This document shows, piece after piece, positions 26,307 through 34,668 of a stretch of DNA of 64,000 nucleotides; position 1 is the first letter of the stretch, and each line of letters starts with the position of its first letter. Below the pieces are notes generated by a model that ran no database searches, was not told the origin of the DNA, and saw only the letters and a list, made by a program, of their open reading frames with translations. The position numbers and the translations under genes are program-made. Source of the stretch: JAYODZ01 sp965662735 (lineage in GTDB: Bacteria > Pseudomonadota > Alphaproteobacteria > RS24); assembly GCA_965662735.1 (NCBI GenBank), contig CBFIIU010000001.1, positions 1 to 64,000 of the forward strand, given 5' to 3'.

Positions 26307-26792
26307 TTAGGACGGCGCATTTTCAATCCATGTGACCTTGGCATCCATACTGCCGTCGAGACAGCTCTCTGCCAATTCTCTCGTGAGGCCATGAACCGTG
26401 ATCTTCTTTTGCCGCTCATTCACGGCAACAGACACGGTTCCAGGCGTGAGGGTGATAAAATTAGCATGGGTGACCAAGCCGGCTGCCGTTTTTTGGCTTG
26501 CATTTACGGTGACCTGTGAGGGGGTGGCCTGAGAGGGATCTAGAATGACCTGAATAACCGCGAGATTTGATTTTAAAATCTCGCTAATGAGCCAAAAACT
26601 TGCTGCGGGCAGGCGGATGAAGATGCGGACGGGCAGGGCTTCCTCATCGAGGATGTTCATGCGGTGTGCAATCAAGGTGACGCCAAAAGCACTGACAAGG
26701 CCAAGCGACATCAATAGGCCGGTATAATGACCCGACATAATCAGCCACAAGGCGAATAATAGGGCTGTCGATCCAATGATACGCTGAACCAT
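26307..26792 (-). CDS. mnhE: Na+/H+ antiporter subunit E (MnhE)
   Basis: A 161-residue protein and the first gene of the antiporter operon. Two N-terminal hydrophobic segments are followed by a cytoplasmic domain with the MnhE motifs ASFWLISEILKSNLAVIQVIL and HANFITLTPGTVSVAV. The start at 26792 has GGAGGG ten bases upstream; the in-frame ATG at 26810 overlaps that site and is rejected. The gene lies 98 bases behind the short-chain dehydrogenase on the same strand, so readthrough from there is possible. No strong promoter was found in between, but a hairpin at the dehydrogenase stop may separate them. Confidence 0.92.
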   Translation of the reverse strand: MVQRIIGSTALLFALWLIMSGHYTGLLMSLGLVSAFGVTLIAHRMNILDEEALPVRIFIRLPAASFWLISEILKSNLAVIQVILDPSQATPSQVTVNASQKTAAGLVTHANFITLTPGTVSVAVNERQKKITVHGLTRELAESCLDGSMDAKVTWIENAPS

Positions 26793-26871
26793 AAACTCAT
26801 TTCCCTCCATTGGCGCTGACGCGCCGCATCTGCGCGGTTTCGAGAACCCAGATCTTAGATCCTCTGACCCC

Positions 26872-26892
26872 AGATCCCAGACCTTGGGATCT
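26872..26892 (-). terminator. Hairpin at the dehydrogenase stop codon
   Basis: AGATCCCA at 26872-26879 and TGGGATCT at 26885-26892 form a perfect 8-bp stem with a 5-base loop, touching the stop codon of the minus-strand dehydrogenase. No T run follows, so it may be a weak terminator or an mRNA-stabilising hairpin. Further copies of CCAGATC lie just beside it. Confidence 0.4.
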
Positions 26893-27793
26893 AGGACTCC
26901 ATGGCGAGCTTAAAGAAATGCGCGCTCTGGTCGCCGCCTTGGAACGGAATGCGGATGCGGTCATCCACTTTTGAAATTTCTTCCCAATTATCGGCCACTT
27001 GCTCGGCCGTTGGGTTGGCGCCCAAATGCATGCCATGGGTTTCAACAATGTGAGCCGCGGCAAAGGTTCCGGCGCCCGCGCAAATGATTTTTCCAGTTGG
27101 GGCTTGTTCCGAACACATGAAGATGGCAGCCGGGGTTACGCGTTCGGCGCTGAGCATGGCCTCGGCTTCGGGCGGCATCAGGTTTGATGTCATGCGCGTC
27201 CAGGCGATGGGTGCGAGGGCATTGACGTGAATATTGTCTTTCTGCCCTTCAAGCTTCAGCGTATTGATGAAGCCAACCACACCCATTTTGGCGGCGCCGT
27301 AATTGCTTTGTCCAAAATTACCATACAGGCCCGATGAGGATGAGGTGACGAGGATACGCCCATAGCCTTGATCTTTCATAATGCCCCAAACGGCTTTTGT
27401 GGGTTTCACAGAACCCATCAAGTGAACATCGACGACGAAAGAAAAATCTCCGATTTCCATTTTGGCAAAGCTTTTATCGCGCAACACGCCAGCATTATTA
27501 ACCAGCACGTCAATCCGACCAAAAGCACTCATGGTTTGATCGATCATATGCGCAACGCCCTTATCATCGGTCACAGAGGAGCCATTGGAGATGGCGTCGC
27601 CACCTGCAGCTTTAATCTCTTCAACTACCGCATTGGCGGCGTCCGATGAACCACCCGATCCGTCGACGGATCCCCCGAGGTCATTCACCACAACTTTTGC
27701 GCCACGACGCGCAAATTCAAGCGCATGCGAGCGCCCAAGCCCCCCGCCAGCGCCCGTTACGATGACAACTTTTCCTGTGAAGTCGAGAGACAT
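26891..27793 (-). CDS. Short-chain dehydrogenase, probable (3R)-hydroxyacyl-CoA dehydrogenase
   Basis: This 300-residue NAD(P)-dependent SDR has the cofactor loop TGAGGGLGRSHALEFARRGA, the NNAG motif (VLVNNAGVLRDKSF), catalytic serine in VTSSSSGLYGNFGQ and the YGAAK pair (SNYGAAKMG). The long insert VVNDLGGSVDGSGGSSDAA, together with the sequence around LRDKSFAKM, resembles the dehydrogenase part of peroxisomal multifunctional enzyme type 2, which oxidises (3R)-hydroxyacyl-CoA. That suits the nearby acyl-CoA genes, but substrate choice is inferred. AAGGAG lies eight bases before the ATG. Confidence 0.88.
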   Translation of the reverse strand: MSLDFTGKVVIVTGAGGGLGRSHALEFARRGAKVVVNDLGGSVDGSGGSSDAANAVVEEIKAAGGDAISNGSSVTDDKGVAHMIDQTMSAFGRIDVLVNNAGVLRDKSFAKMEIGDFSFVVDVHLMGSVKPTKAVWGIMKDQGYGRILVTSSSSGLYGNFGQSNYGAAKMGVVGFINTLKLEGQKDNIHVNALAPIAWTRMTSNLMPPEAEAMLSAERVTPAAIFMCSEQAPTGKIICAGAGTFAAAHIVETHGMHLGANPTAEQVADNWEEISKVDDRIRIPFQGGDQSAHFFKLAMES

Positions 27794-28005
27794 GTGATCA
27801 CTCCTTATGCCTTGAAATGTGCCTGTTCTGCACGTGTTTTACATTAACTATCCTGCAAGTCACCCTTGGGCCGACTCGCACACTTTCTATGATTTGATTT
27901 TCTGCATAGCCTCACCGGAGGGTCAAGGCGGCTAGATATGCGAATCTGTTGGTAAATATTTAAATCCTCTATCTGAATGGCCAATGCCGCACCCTGAGAT
28001 CAAAC

Positions 28006-29064
28006 TTAAGCAGAGCGTGCGGCCTGTGCCCATGCTTCATTTGCGCGCATGATCAGGCTATAGGACTGAGCCCGAGCGGCGGCATCGGGCGTGATCGTGA
28101 CAAGAAAAAATTCATCGACGAAAAAATGCATCGCAATATCGTGGCAAGCAGCGATCACGGTTTCGCCGGTTCCAATGATCATGCGATCGCGGGTCTGAGC
28201 CAGCATCTGGTTCTCTTGCTCCGAATACTGATGCGCTTCGGCCTCAGCAAAACTGGGAATGGGGCTGGTTTGGCCTGAACGTTGGCGCACCGACCATAAT
28301 TTAATCGGGGCCGCAAGCCGATGCGCTTCTTCAACGCTGGGCGCCGCCAATGCGGTGGCGGCAAAGGCCACAACCGGTCGGGGTTCATGCGCGCTGGGGA
28401 CAAAATGCTCGCGGTATAAAGCGATGGAGGCGCGCCCTTCAAGCCCACCGATAAAATCGGCATAGACATAAGGAAGGCCAAAATGCGCTGCGTAGAGGGC
28501 GCTATCACCGCCGGAGCCGAGCACCCATAGCCGGGCCATGGGTGCCTGCGTGGGTTGGGCCCGAATGCCTTGATAGGGGTGATCGAGCGGAAAACCCCCG
28601 CTGTCGCCTGAGCGCCCTTGGGCGTCGTCGAGGAATTGGCGGATCATGTCGAGTTGTTGCGGAAACGCCTCAGGTGGCCAGGCGCGTGGGCCGGCCTGTA
28701 GGGCAGCGGCGGTGCGGGGGTCGGCGCCCGCCGCGCGGCCAATGCCGAGGTCTAGACGATTTGGGGCGAGGGCGCTCAGAACCTGAAATTGTTCGGCAAT
28801 TTTAAGAGGGCTATAATGGCTGATCATAATCCCGCCCGACCCAATATGAATGTGCTCTGTTTTTGCCGCCAAATGGGCGAGCAAGACCTCGGGAGCCGAG
28901 CCGGCAAAAGCGGCCGTATTGTGATGTTCGGCGACCCAAAATCGTTTCATGCCCAATCGCTCACAGTGTTGCGCCAGCGCAATGGTCTCGTGAATGGCCT
29001 CAGCGGGCTGCATGCCATTTGTAATGGGTGACTGGTCGAGAGCGTTTAAAATAAGCGGTTGCAT
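28006..29064 (-). CDS. Luciferase-like (LLM-class) flavin-dependent oxidoreductase
   Basis: A 352-residue TIM-barrel protein of the bacterial luciferase-like family, which uses reduced FMN or F420. Recognisable parts are the N-terminal LNALDQSPITNGM, the segment RFWVAEHHNTAAFAGSAPEV, IGSGGIMISHYSPLKIAEQF, and RLDLGIGRAAGADPRTAAAL, the pattern of the MsnO8-type group. Substrates of this group are mostly unknown. It stands alone, divergent from the acyl-CoA synthetase with a 255-base spacer. About 210 bases without a gene separate it from the dehydrogenase; I see nothing definite there. Confidence 0.85.
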   Translation of the reverse strand: MQPLILNALDQSPITNGMQPAEAIHETIALAQHCERLGMKRFWVAEHHNTAAFAGSAPEVLLAHLAAKTEHIHIGSGGIMISHYSPLKIAEQFQVLSALAPNRLDLGIGRAAGADPRTAAALQAGPRAWPPEAFPQQLDMIRQFLDDAQGRSGDSGGFPLDHPYQGIRAQPTQAPMARLWVLGSGGDSALYAAHFGLPYVYADFIGGLEGRASIALYREHFVPSAHEPRPVVAFAATALAAPSVEEAHRLAAPIKLWSVRQRSGQTSPIPSFAEAEAHQYSEQENQMLAQTRDRMIIGTGETVIAACHDIAMHFFVDEFFLVTITPDAAARAQSYSLIMRANEAWAQAARSA

Positions 29065-29229
29065 AAGTATGAGTGTAAAGGGCCGGCGCGCGCTGTCAAA
29101 TCATCAAATGCATTTGCGGTGCGCTTGTTTTAGCTATCGCTTTAATTTCTTGCAGCCGACTCTTACTTGGGGGTTTTTCTGGATTTTTAGTCCGCTTCAA
29201 AAACCCGCTTGCGTCCGCGAGTGGTTGAT

Positions 29230-29272
29230 CTAGACTGTGGCTCTGATTTGTCACAGTCGAGGCAAAGTCTAG
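29230..29272. promoter_or_regulatory. Overlapping inverted repeats upstream of the acyl-CoA synthetase
   Basis: CTAGACT (29230-29236) is an exact inverted match of AGTCTAG (29266-29272). Within it, GACTGTG (29233-29239) is an inverted match of CACAGTC (29252-29258). The shared left arm can pair with only one of the two right arms. The site lies about 50 bases before the synthetase start and could be an operator or a leader structure. A separate 8-bp inverted repeat (GGGTTTTT/AAAAACCC) lies at 29171-29206. Confidence 0.4.
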
Positions 29273-29319
29273 TCCGAATTTGAGATGTCTCGAAATCCTG
29301 AGTGAAAGGGAGTGGGTAT

Positions 29320-31023
29320 ATGTACGCCGAGTTAAAAGACGTTTGGAAAGAAATGACCGGACCCGAGAGCATGTTCGCGATCACTGATGTTGAGGTGCGG
29401 GGCCAAAAATTAAAAACCTTTGCTTTGGCGCCAAACAGTCTGCGGGATGTGTGGGCGCTCACTGCGGGTTATGCCGACCGTGAATATCTGATCTATGAAA
29501 AAGAAGTGTGGACCTATGCCGATGCGCATCGAGAAGTGAACGCGATCGCGAATTGGGTGCAAGCGAATAATGTCAAGCAGGGCGATCGCGTCGCCTTGGC
29601 GATGCGGAATTATCCGGAGTGGACATTGTGGTATTGGGCTTTGGTGTCCATTGGCGTCACTGTTGTGGGTGTGAATGCCTGGTGGGTCGCGGATGAGCTC
29701 GACTATGCACTCTCGGACTCGCAACCAAAAGTGATTGTCGTGGATGCTGAGCGCTTGGCTGTGTTGGAGCCGCTGCGGGCAAAATATTCTGAGATGAAAA
29801 TTGTGGGCGTTCGATTGGATACGACCCCCGACGGCGTCGTGCCGCATGCGGATGTGAAGGCGTTTGGCGGTGATATGCCGGACGTCACGATTGATGGGGA
29901 TGAGGATGCCTGCATATTCTATACCTCTGGCACCACGGGTCGGCCCAAAGGCGCGCAGCTGACGCAACGCGGTTGCGTGCTGAATATTATGAATATTGCG
30001 TTCATGAATTTGGTGGTCACTCGGGCGCTTGCCCGCCGGGATGGAACCGAAGACGAATTACCAGCGCCGGGCCAAGGCCCTGTGACCGTGACCTTGGTCA
30101 CCACGCCTCTCTTTCATGTCACCGCGAATAATTGCGTGATGCAGCCGGCAACGCTGACGGGGGGCAAGATCATTCATATGTATAAGTGGGATGCAGGTGA
30201 GGCGCTGAAGCTGATCGAGAAATACAAAATTACCGGGATCAGTGGTGTGCCTGTCATGTCGCGTGAGATTATTGGCCATCCTGATTTTGACAAATACGAC
30301 ACCTCTTCGCTAACGGCGCTGGGCGGTGGCGGTGCACAGCTGCAACCCGATTTGGTTGAGAAAATTGATGGGTCGCTGAAAAATGCTCGTCCGGCAACAG
30401 GCTATGGGATGACCGAAACCTGCGGCATTATCTCGGCCGTGTCGCAAGATTATTTTATCGACCGACCATTTTCAACAGGACCAGCCGTCCCAACCCTCGA
30501 AGTTAAATGCATTGATGCCGATGGCAAGGTCGTAGCCCCAGGTGAGCTGGGTGAGCTGTGTGTCAAAGGCGGTAATGTTATTAAGGGCTATCTCAACCGT
30601 GAAGAAGCAACCCGCGAAACCATTCAAGATGGGTGGCTGCGCACGGGCGATATTGCGCGGATTGATGAAGAGGGCTTTATTTCTATTGTCGATCGGGCCA
30701 AAGATATGGTTCTGCGCGGTGGCGAGAATGTCTATTGTGCCGAGGTCGAGTCCGCCATTTTTAAACATCCGGCCGTCGCTGAATGTGCCGTTTTCGGCGT
30801 GTTAGATGACCGTCTGGGCGAGGAAGTGGGTGCTGCTGTGGTTGTGGCACCGGGGCAGTCGATCACGGTAGATGAGGTGCGGGCCCATTGTGCGCCCTTA
30901 TTGGCGAAGTTTAAAATTCCCCGCTATATCTGGCTGCGCACGGAAAACCTTCCGCGCAATGCCAGCGGTAAGTTTTTGAAGCGCGAGCTTCGTGACACGC
31001 TCGACGTGGTCGATGCGGGCTAG
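29320..31023 (+). CDS. Acyl-CoA synthetase (AMP-forming)
   Basis: This 567-residue enzyme of the ANL superfamily activates a carboxylic acid to acyl-AMP and then to acyl-CoA. The P-loop YTSGTTGRPKGAQ is at about residues 204-216, the A5 motif is GYGMTETCG, the hinge region is LRTGDIARIDEEGFISIVDR, and the catalytic lysine lies in LPRNASGKFLKREL near the C-terminus. ATG 29320 follows AAAGGGAG; an in-frame GTG at 29302 is possible. The chain-length or ring specificity is not visible. Together with the dehydrogenases and SDR it suggests uptake and beta-oxidation-like breakdown of fatty or alicyclic acids. The stop overlaps the convergent phosphatase gene by four bases. Confidence 0.9.
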   Translation: MYAELKDVWKEMTGPESMFAITDVEVRGQKLKTFALAPNSLRDVWALTAGYADREYLIYEKEVWTYADAHREVNAIANWVQANNVKQGDRVALAMRNYPEWTLWYWALVSIGVTVVGVNAWWVADELDYALSDSQPKVIVVDAERLAVLEPLRAKYSEMKIVGVRLDTTPDGVVPHADVKAFGGDMPDVTIDGDEDACIFYTSGTTGRPKGAQLTQRGCVLNIMNIAFMNLVVTRALARRDGTEDELPAPGQGPVTVTLVTTPLFHVTANNCVMQPATLTGGKIIHMYKWDAGEALKLIEKYKITGISGVPVMSREIIGHPDFDKYDTSSLTALGGGGAQLQPDLVEKIDGSLKNARPATGYGMTETCGIISAVSQDYFIDRPFSTGPAVPTLEVKCIDADGKVVAPGELGELCVKGGNVIKGYLNREEATRETIQDGWLRTGDIARIDEEGFISIVDRAKDMVLRGGENVYCAEVESAIFKHPAVAECAVFGVLDDRLGEEVGAAVVVAPGQSITVDEVRAHCAPLLAKFKIPRYIWLRTENLPRNASGKFLKRELRDTLDVVDAG

Positions 31024-31715
31024 GCCGATTGTAAGAAATCAAAAAGGCCCGGGCGAAGCGTACGCAATGCGCCGGGCAATTGATCGAAATGATCGATGAT
31101 GGCGTCGGCGCCCAGCTCGTCGAGCTGGACACGCCGATAGCCAAAGCTCACGCAGATGCAGGCAATTCCTGCGGCGCGCGCACTGCCGGTATCGGCTTCG
31201 CTATCTCCCAACATGACCGCCGCATCGAGCGGGCTGCCCATGGCTTTTATGGCGTGCAAAATGGGTGCGGCATCGGGCTTGCGTTGCTCCAAAGTGTCGC
31301 CGCCCACCAATACAGAAAAATAATGATGAAGGTTGAGGCGAAATAATAATTTTGCCGCCAGGCTTTCACGCTTATTGGTGACCACGGCCAGGCCAATTCC
31401 CTGCGCATGGGCACGGTCCAAAATTGGGCGCACGCCGTCAAAAATTTGCGTGTGCCGATCGATGTTTTGATCATAGTGCAAGACGAATTCCTCGGTTGCC
31501 TGATCGAGTATATCGGGGGGGAGGCTGGCGCCATTTTCGGCCAAACCACGCTCCAGAATTTTACGCGCGCCACCGCCGATCATGTGACGCACGCGATCCA
31601 TCGGTACGGGATCATAGCCATACCGCGCGAGAATGACATTCATCGTGGCGTGCAAGTCTGGGTTTGTATCGGCCAGAGTTCCATCAAGATCAAACAGTAA
31701 AGCGGGTTTAGACAT
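31020..31715 (-). CDS. gph: Phosphoglycolate phosphatase (HAD superfamily)
   Basis: This 231-residue HAD hydrolase removes phosphate from 2-phosphoglycolate, a by-product of DNA repair and oxygenation reactions. Motif I is FDLDGTLADT with nucleophile D9 and acid/base D11, motif II VTNKRESLAAKLL, motif III lysine in EQRKPDAAP, and motif IV MLGDSEADTGSARAAGI. A helical cap domain lies between about 17 and 90. The start is ATG 31715 right behind GGAGGAG; the longer frame to 31799 runs through the divergent promoter region. Other small-molecule HAD phosphatases look similar, so the substrate is probable rather than certain. Confidence 0.86.
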   Translation of the reverse strand: MSKPALLFDLDGTLADTNPDLHATMNVILARYGYDPVPMDRVRHMIGGGARKILERGLAENGASLPPDILDQATEEFVLHYDQNIDRHTQIFDGVRPILDRAHAQGIGLAVVTNKRESLAAKLLFRLNLHHYFSVLVGGDTLEQRKPDAAPILHAIKAMGSPLDAAVMLGDSEADTGSARAAGIACICVSFGYRRVQLDELGADAIIDHFDQLPGALRTLRPGLFDFLQSA

Positions 31716-31789
31716 TGCTCCTCCGAAGCTGCTGCGGTGTGGCCCGACTGTGGTTGACATGTCATCCATGCATGGGCAAACACTAGTAT

Positions 31790-32665
31790 ATGACGCCACG
31801 ACATTTTTTGTTTCTGATTTTTATCTGTGTTATTTGGGGGTTCACCTTCGTCGCTGGCAAGGCGAGCGTCAATGAGCTTCCTCCTATTTTTTTCACGGCT
31901 CTGCGTTATCTATTGCTCACTGCTGTTCTGTTTCCGTTTTTAAAGCCTGTTCGTGGGCACATGAGAGAAATTTTTTGGATCTCTTTATTCATGGGGTCGG
32001 TTCATTTCTCTTTGTTTTACGGCGGGATGTCATTGGCGTCGAATGTTTCGGCCGTTGCTGTGGCCACCCAATTGGGGGTTCCGTTTAGCACAATATTGTC
32101 GATTATTTTTCTGGGCGAGGTGGTGGGCTGGCGTCGATGGGTTGGCATTTTGCTGGCCTTTATTGGGGTGATGATCATCAGCTTTGACCCAGCCATTATC
32201 GACGAGCGCTTGGGGCTTCTCCTGGTGGTGGCGGCGGTATTTTTTGGCGCCTGTGGAACAATTATTATGAAACGTATTTCTGAAACAGGTGTGTTTCAGA
32301 TGCAGGCGTGGATCGCAATTTTCAGTTGGCCGCCTCTCTTGGTCGTTTCTTTTCTGTTTGAGAGCGGGCAAATCGGTGCTTTAATGAATGCGAGTTCTGC
32401 TGCTCTTGGTGGCATTTTCTATACGGCGCTTGGGTCAAGTCTGATTGGCCATGCCGGAATGTATTATTTGCTTCAGCGTTATGATGTGTCTTTGGTGTCT
32501 CCGCTCACGCTTCTTGCCCCCGTCTTTGGGATCAGCTTTGGCGTGATCATTTGGGGAGACCAAACCGATGTTCCCTTTTGGATGGGGTCATGTCTCACAT
32601 TATTGGGTGTGCTTGTGATTGCCTTGCGCAAACGAGACCACCCCCAAGCAGGAGCTAATATATAA
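31790..32665 (+). CDS. EamA/DMT-superfamily transporter
   Basis: A 291-residue inner-membrane protein with about ten hydrophobic segments in two EamA repeats. The first repeat begins FLFLIFICVIWGFTFVAGKA and ends with the GEVVGWRRWVGILLAFIGVM motif; the second ends LTLLGVLVIALRKRDH. Such drug/metabolite exporters move amino acids or other small metabolites outward; the substrate is unknown. The amidase gene follows after two bases, so the two are probably cotranscribed, although a functional link is not obvious. Confidence 0.86.
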   Translation: MTPRHFLFLIFICVIWGFTFVAGKASVNELPPIFFTALRYLLLTAVLFPFLKPVRGHMREIFWISLFMGSVHFSLFYGGMSLASNVSAVAVATQLGVPFSTILSIIFLGEVVGWRRWVGILLAFIGVMIISFDPAIIDERLGLLLVVAAVFFGACGTIIMKRISETGVFQMQAWIAIFSWPPLLVVSFLFESGQIGALMNASSAALGGIFYTALGSSLIGHAGMYYLLQRYDVSLVSPLTLLAPVFGISFGVIIWGDQTDVPFWMGSCLTLLGVLVIALRKRDHPQAGANI

Positions 32666-32667
32666 AA

Positions 32668-33408
32668 ATGATTAAGTTAAACACAGACTGGTCTTCGCCA
32701 AATTTTGGGTCACGCCATGACACACCGGTCAGCATTCTCGTGCTCCATTATACGGCCATGGCGGATGCGCAAGCGACATTGGAATTGTTCAGCAAGACCG
32801 AGTCTCAGGTGTCAGCCCATTATTTTATAACCAAAGAAGGGATCATTCATCAGTTGGTCGACGAAAATGATCGGGCATGGCATGCCGGCGTCTCGCATTG
32901 GGCTGGTGTGGCGGATGTGAACAGCTCGTCGATCGGCATTGAGCTTGATAATGTTGGGCTGAACGAGGCGGGTGAATTTGTCGCCTATGATGAGCGGCTG
33001 CTTGCCTCCTTATTTCCTCTGGTTGCTGATATTTGTGGGCGCCATGCAATCAAACCGCAAAATGTGGTGGGGCATAGCGATGTTGCGCCCGAGCGCAAGC
33101 AAGACCCGGGGAACATGTTTCCGTGGCAAAGGCTTGCTGAGCAGGGCCATGCTCTGTGGCCGAACCATGTCGATAAGCATGCCACACAAAGCCTTGTGGT
33201 GGGCGATCAGGGCGATGGGGTTCGCGATGTGCAGACAAAGTTGGCGCATATTGGCTATGGCATTAACGCTGACGGTGCATATGCAGCCTTGACCGAGGAC
33301 TGTGTGAAGGCGTTCCAGCGGCGCTTTCGCCAAAATCAAACCGACGGGAAGGCTGATCCGGAAACCATTGATCTGATATCGGCTGTGGCGGCCCTCACAC
33401 CAGCGTAA
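32668..33408 (+). CDS. N-acetylmuramoyl-L-alanine amidase, AmpD type with peptidoglycan-binding domain
   Basis: This 246-residue zinc amidase of the Amidase_2 family cleaves the bond between N-acetylmuramic acid and the stem peptide. Zinc ligands are readable as H27 (LVLHYTA), H136 (VVGHSDVAPERKQDPG) and D146, with the catalytic glutamate E92 (SIGIELDN). The H-to-D spacing of ten equals that of AmpD. Residues about 185-235 form a PG_binding_1 domain (GVRDVQTKLAHIGY...AFQRRFR). No signal peptide is seen, so it probably recycles anhydro-muropeptides in the cytoplasm, although the binding domain is unusual for a strict AmpD. It lies directly upstream of rnpB, as I recall from other alphaproteobacteria. 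Confidence 0.9.
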   Translation: MIKLNTDWSSPNFGSRHDTPVSILVLHYTAMADAQATLELFSKTESQVSAHYFITKEGIIHQLVDENDRAWHAGVSHWAGVADVNSSSIGIELDNVGLNEAGEFVAYDERLLASLFPLVADICGRHAIKPQNVVGHSDVAPERKQDPGNMFPWQRLAEQGHALWPNHVDKHATQSLVVGDQGDGVRDVQTKLAHIGYGINADGAYAALTEDCVKAFQRRFRQNQTDGKADPETIDLISAVAALTPA

Positions 33409-33445
33409 AAACCGCGCAAAATAGGCCTCGGCCGTGATGAAGATA

Positions 33446-33474
33446 TTGACCCCGACGCCGTCCTCCCATAACAC
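33446..33474 (+). promoter_or_regulatory. Probable rnpB promoter
   Basis: TTGACC (33446-33451) and, 17 bases later, TAACAC (33469-33474) precede the predicted 5' end of the RNase P RNA by about six bases. The -35 is near consensus and the -10 weak; CATAAC (33467-33472) is an alternative -10. Confidence 0.5.
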
Positions 33475-33479
33475 GGGAG

Positions 33480-33825
<346 letters not shown>

Positions 33826-33833
<8 letters not shown>

Positions 33834-33896
33834 TATATCTGACATTTTATCTGACATTTTATCTAACTTTCGATCTGACATTCTTTCTGAGTTTTA
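33826..33896. repeat. 12-base tandem repeat extending from the rnpB 3' end
   Basis: Six consecutive units of 12, 12, 12, 12, 12 and 11 bases begin TCTGACATTATA (33826) and continue TCTGACATTTTA twice, then TCTAACTTTCGA, TCTGACATTCTT and TCTGAGTTTTA. The first unit starts inside the 3' strand of the P1 helix of RNase P RNA, so the array looks like an expansion of that end. The remaining sequence up to about 34020 shows no feature that I can name. Confidence 0.88.
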
Positions 33897-34044
33897 TCAG
33901 ATCTCACTTCTGGCTTCCTTCCAGCCGCGGCCAGCCTATCTGTGTGGATCTGTGTGGCAGGCGGAGAACCTCTTTCGCATGGGGGGAGGGGGCTGCTCTC
34001 AAACCCAGTGAATTGGCGGGTTTTCCCATTTTGATCGGGTAATG

Positions 34045-34089
34045 TCCCGTTGACACCCATATATGCCCATGGTATCCCATAACATCCCA
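34045..34089 (-). promoter_or_regulatory. MraZ operator: five boxes at 10-base spacing
   Basis: Read on the minus strand, TGGGA, TGGGA, TGGGC, TGGGT and CGGGA occur with exactly five bases between neighbours (plus-strand positions 85-89, 75-79, 65-69, 55-59 and 45-49 of 34000). MraZ of E. coli is known to bind TGGGN repeats separated by five bases upstream of its own gene. The array ends 90 bases before mraZ and overlaps the likely promoter, as expected for autorepression of the dcw cluster. Confidence 0.85.
34050..34078 (+). promoter_or_regulatory. Candidate dcw promoter inside the MraZ array
   Basis: A consensus -35 TTGACA (34050-34055) is followed after 17 bases by TATCCC (34073-34078), a modest -10. 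Both lie within the MraZ boxes, so bound MraZ would block RNA polymerase. Transcription would start near 34085, giving a leader of about 95 bases before mraZ. Confidence 0.5.
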
Positions 34090-34179
34090 TACATTTATGG
34101 GGTGTGAGTGATTCGCTCTTTGGCGAATCGATAATGGATCGGAACACCGATCAACCAATGGGGATCTTAGGGCGCTGAC

Positions 34180-34668
34180 GTGAAAATGTTTATGTCCACA
34201 GTTACGGCGAAAATCGACGCAAAGGGGCGGGTTTCCGTACCGTCGGCGTTTCGTGCTGTGGTTTCTGCGCAAAGTGAAACTGTCAGTTCAGCCCAGGGCG
34301 TATTTCTCTACCCCTCCTTTACCGAGCAAGCGATCGAGGGGGGTGGTCCAAATTTAATGAATAATATCAATCAGATGATCGAGCGCCTCGACTTGTTCAC
34401 CGAGGAAAGAGATGCGCTTGCGGCGAGCCTATTCGCCGATAGTCATCATCTGATTTTTGACGCAGATGGCCGGGTAACAATCCCCGAATTGCTGCGGGTT
34501 CATGCAGGTATTGAAACCCATATGTGTTTTGTGGGACTTGGTGAAAAATTCCAAATTTGGGCGCCCGAGCGCTACGAAGCCTATCGCACCCAGGCCCGCG
34601 CCAAGGCGATGAATAATCGTGCATTGCTGAGGTCGCTCCGCGCGTCACCTGAAACCGGGGGGCAGTAA
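34180..34668 (+). CDS. mraZ: Transcriptional regulator MraZ
   Basis: MraZ is a DNA-binding protein with two SpoVT-AbrB-like repeats and the conserved first gene of the dcw cluster. The first repeat reads AKIDAKGRVSVPSAFR and the second FDADGRVTIPELLRVHAG, each with the DxxGRVxxP signature. The 162-residue length is normal for the family. Start choice: GTG 34180 has AGGG seven bases upstream; ATG 34186 gives the commoner MFxST family start but lies further from the site. The five-box operator upstream supports autoregulation. Its stop overlaps the rsmH start by one base (TAATG). Confidence 0.94.
   Translation: MKMFMSTVTAKIDAKGRVSVPSAFRAVVSAQSETVSSAQGVFLYPSFTEQAIEGGGPNLMNNINQMIERLDLFTEERDALAASLFADSHHLIFDADGRVTIPELLRVHAGIETHMCFVGLGEKFQIWAPERYEAYRTQARAKAMNNRALLRSLRASPETGGQ

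Noticed and set aside
19224..26792. Membrane-bound hydrogenase or complex I-like oxidoreductase
   Set aside because: No hydrogenase, NuoB/D/I-like or iron-sulfur subunit adjoins the antiporter genes; only the order resembles Mbh.
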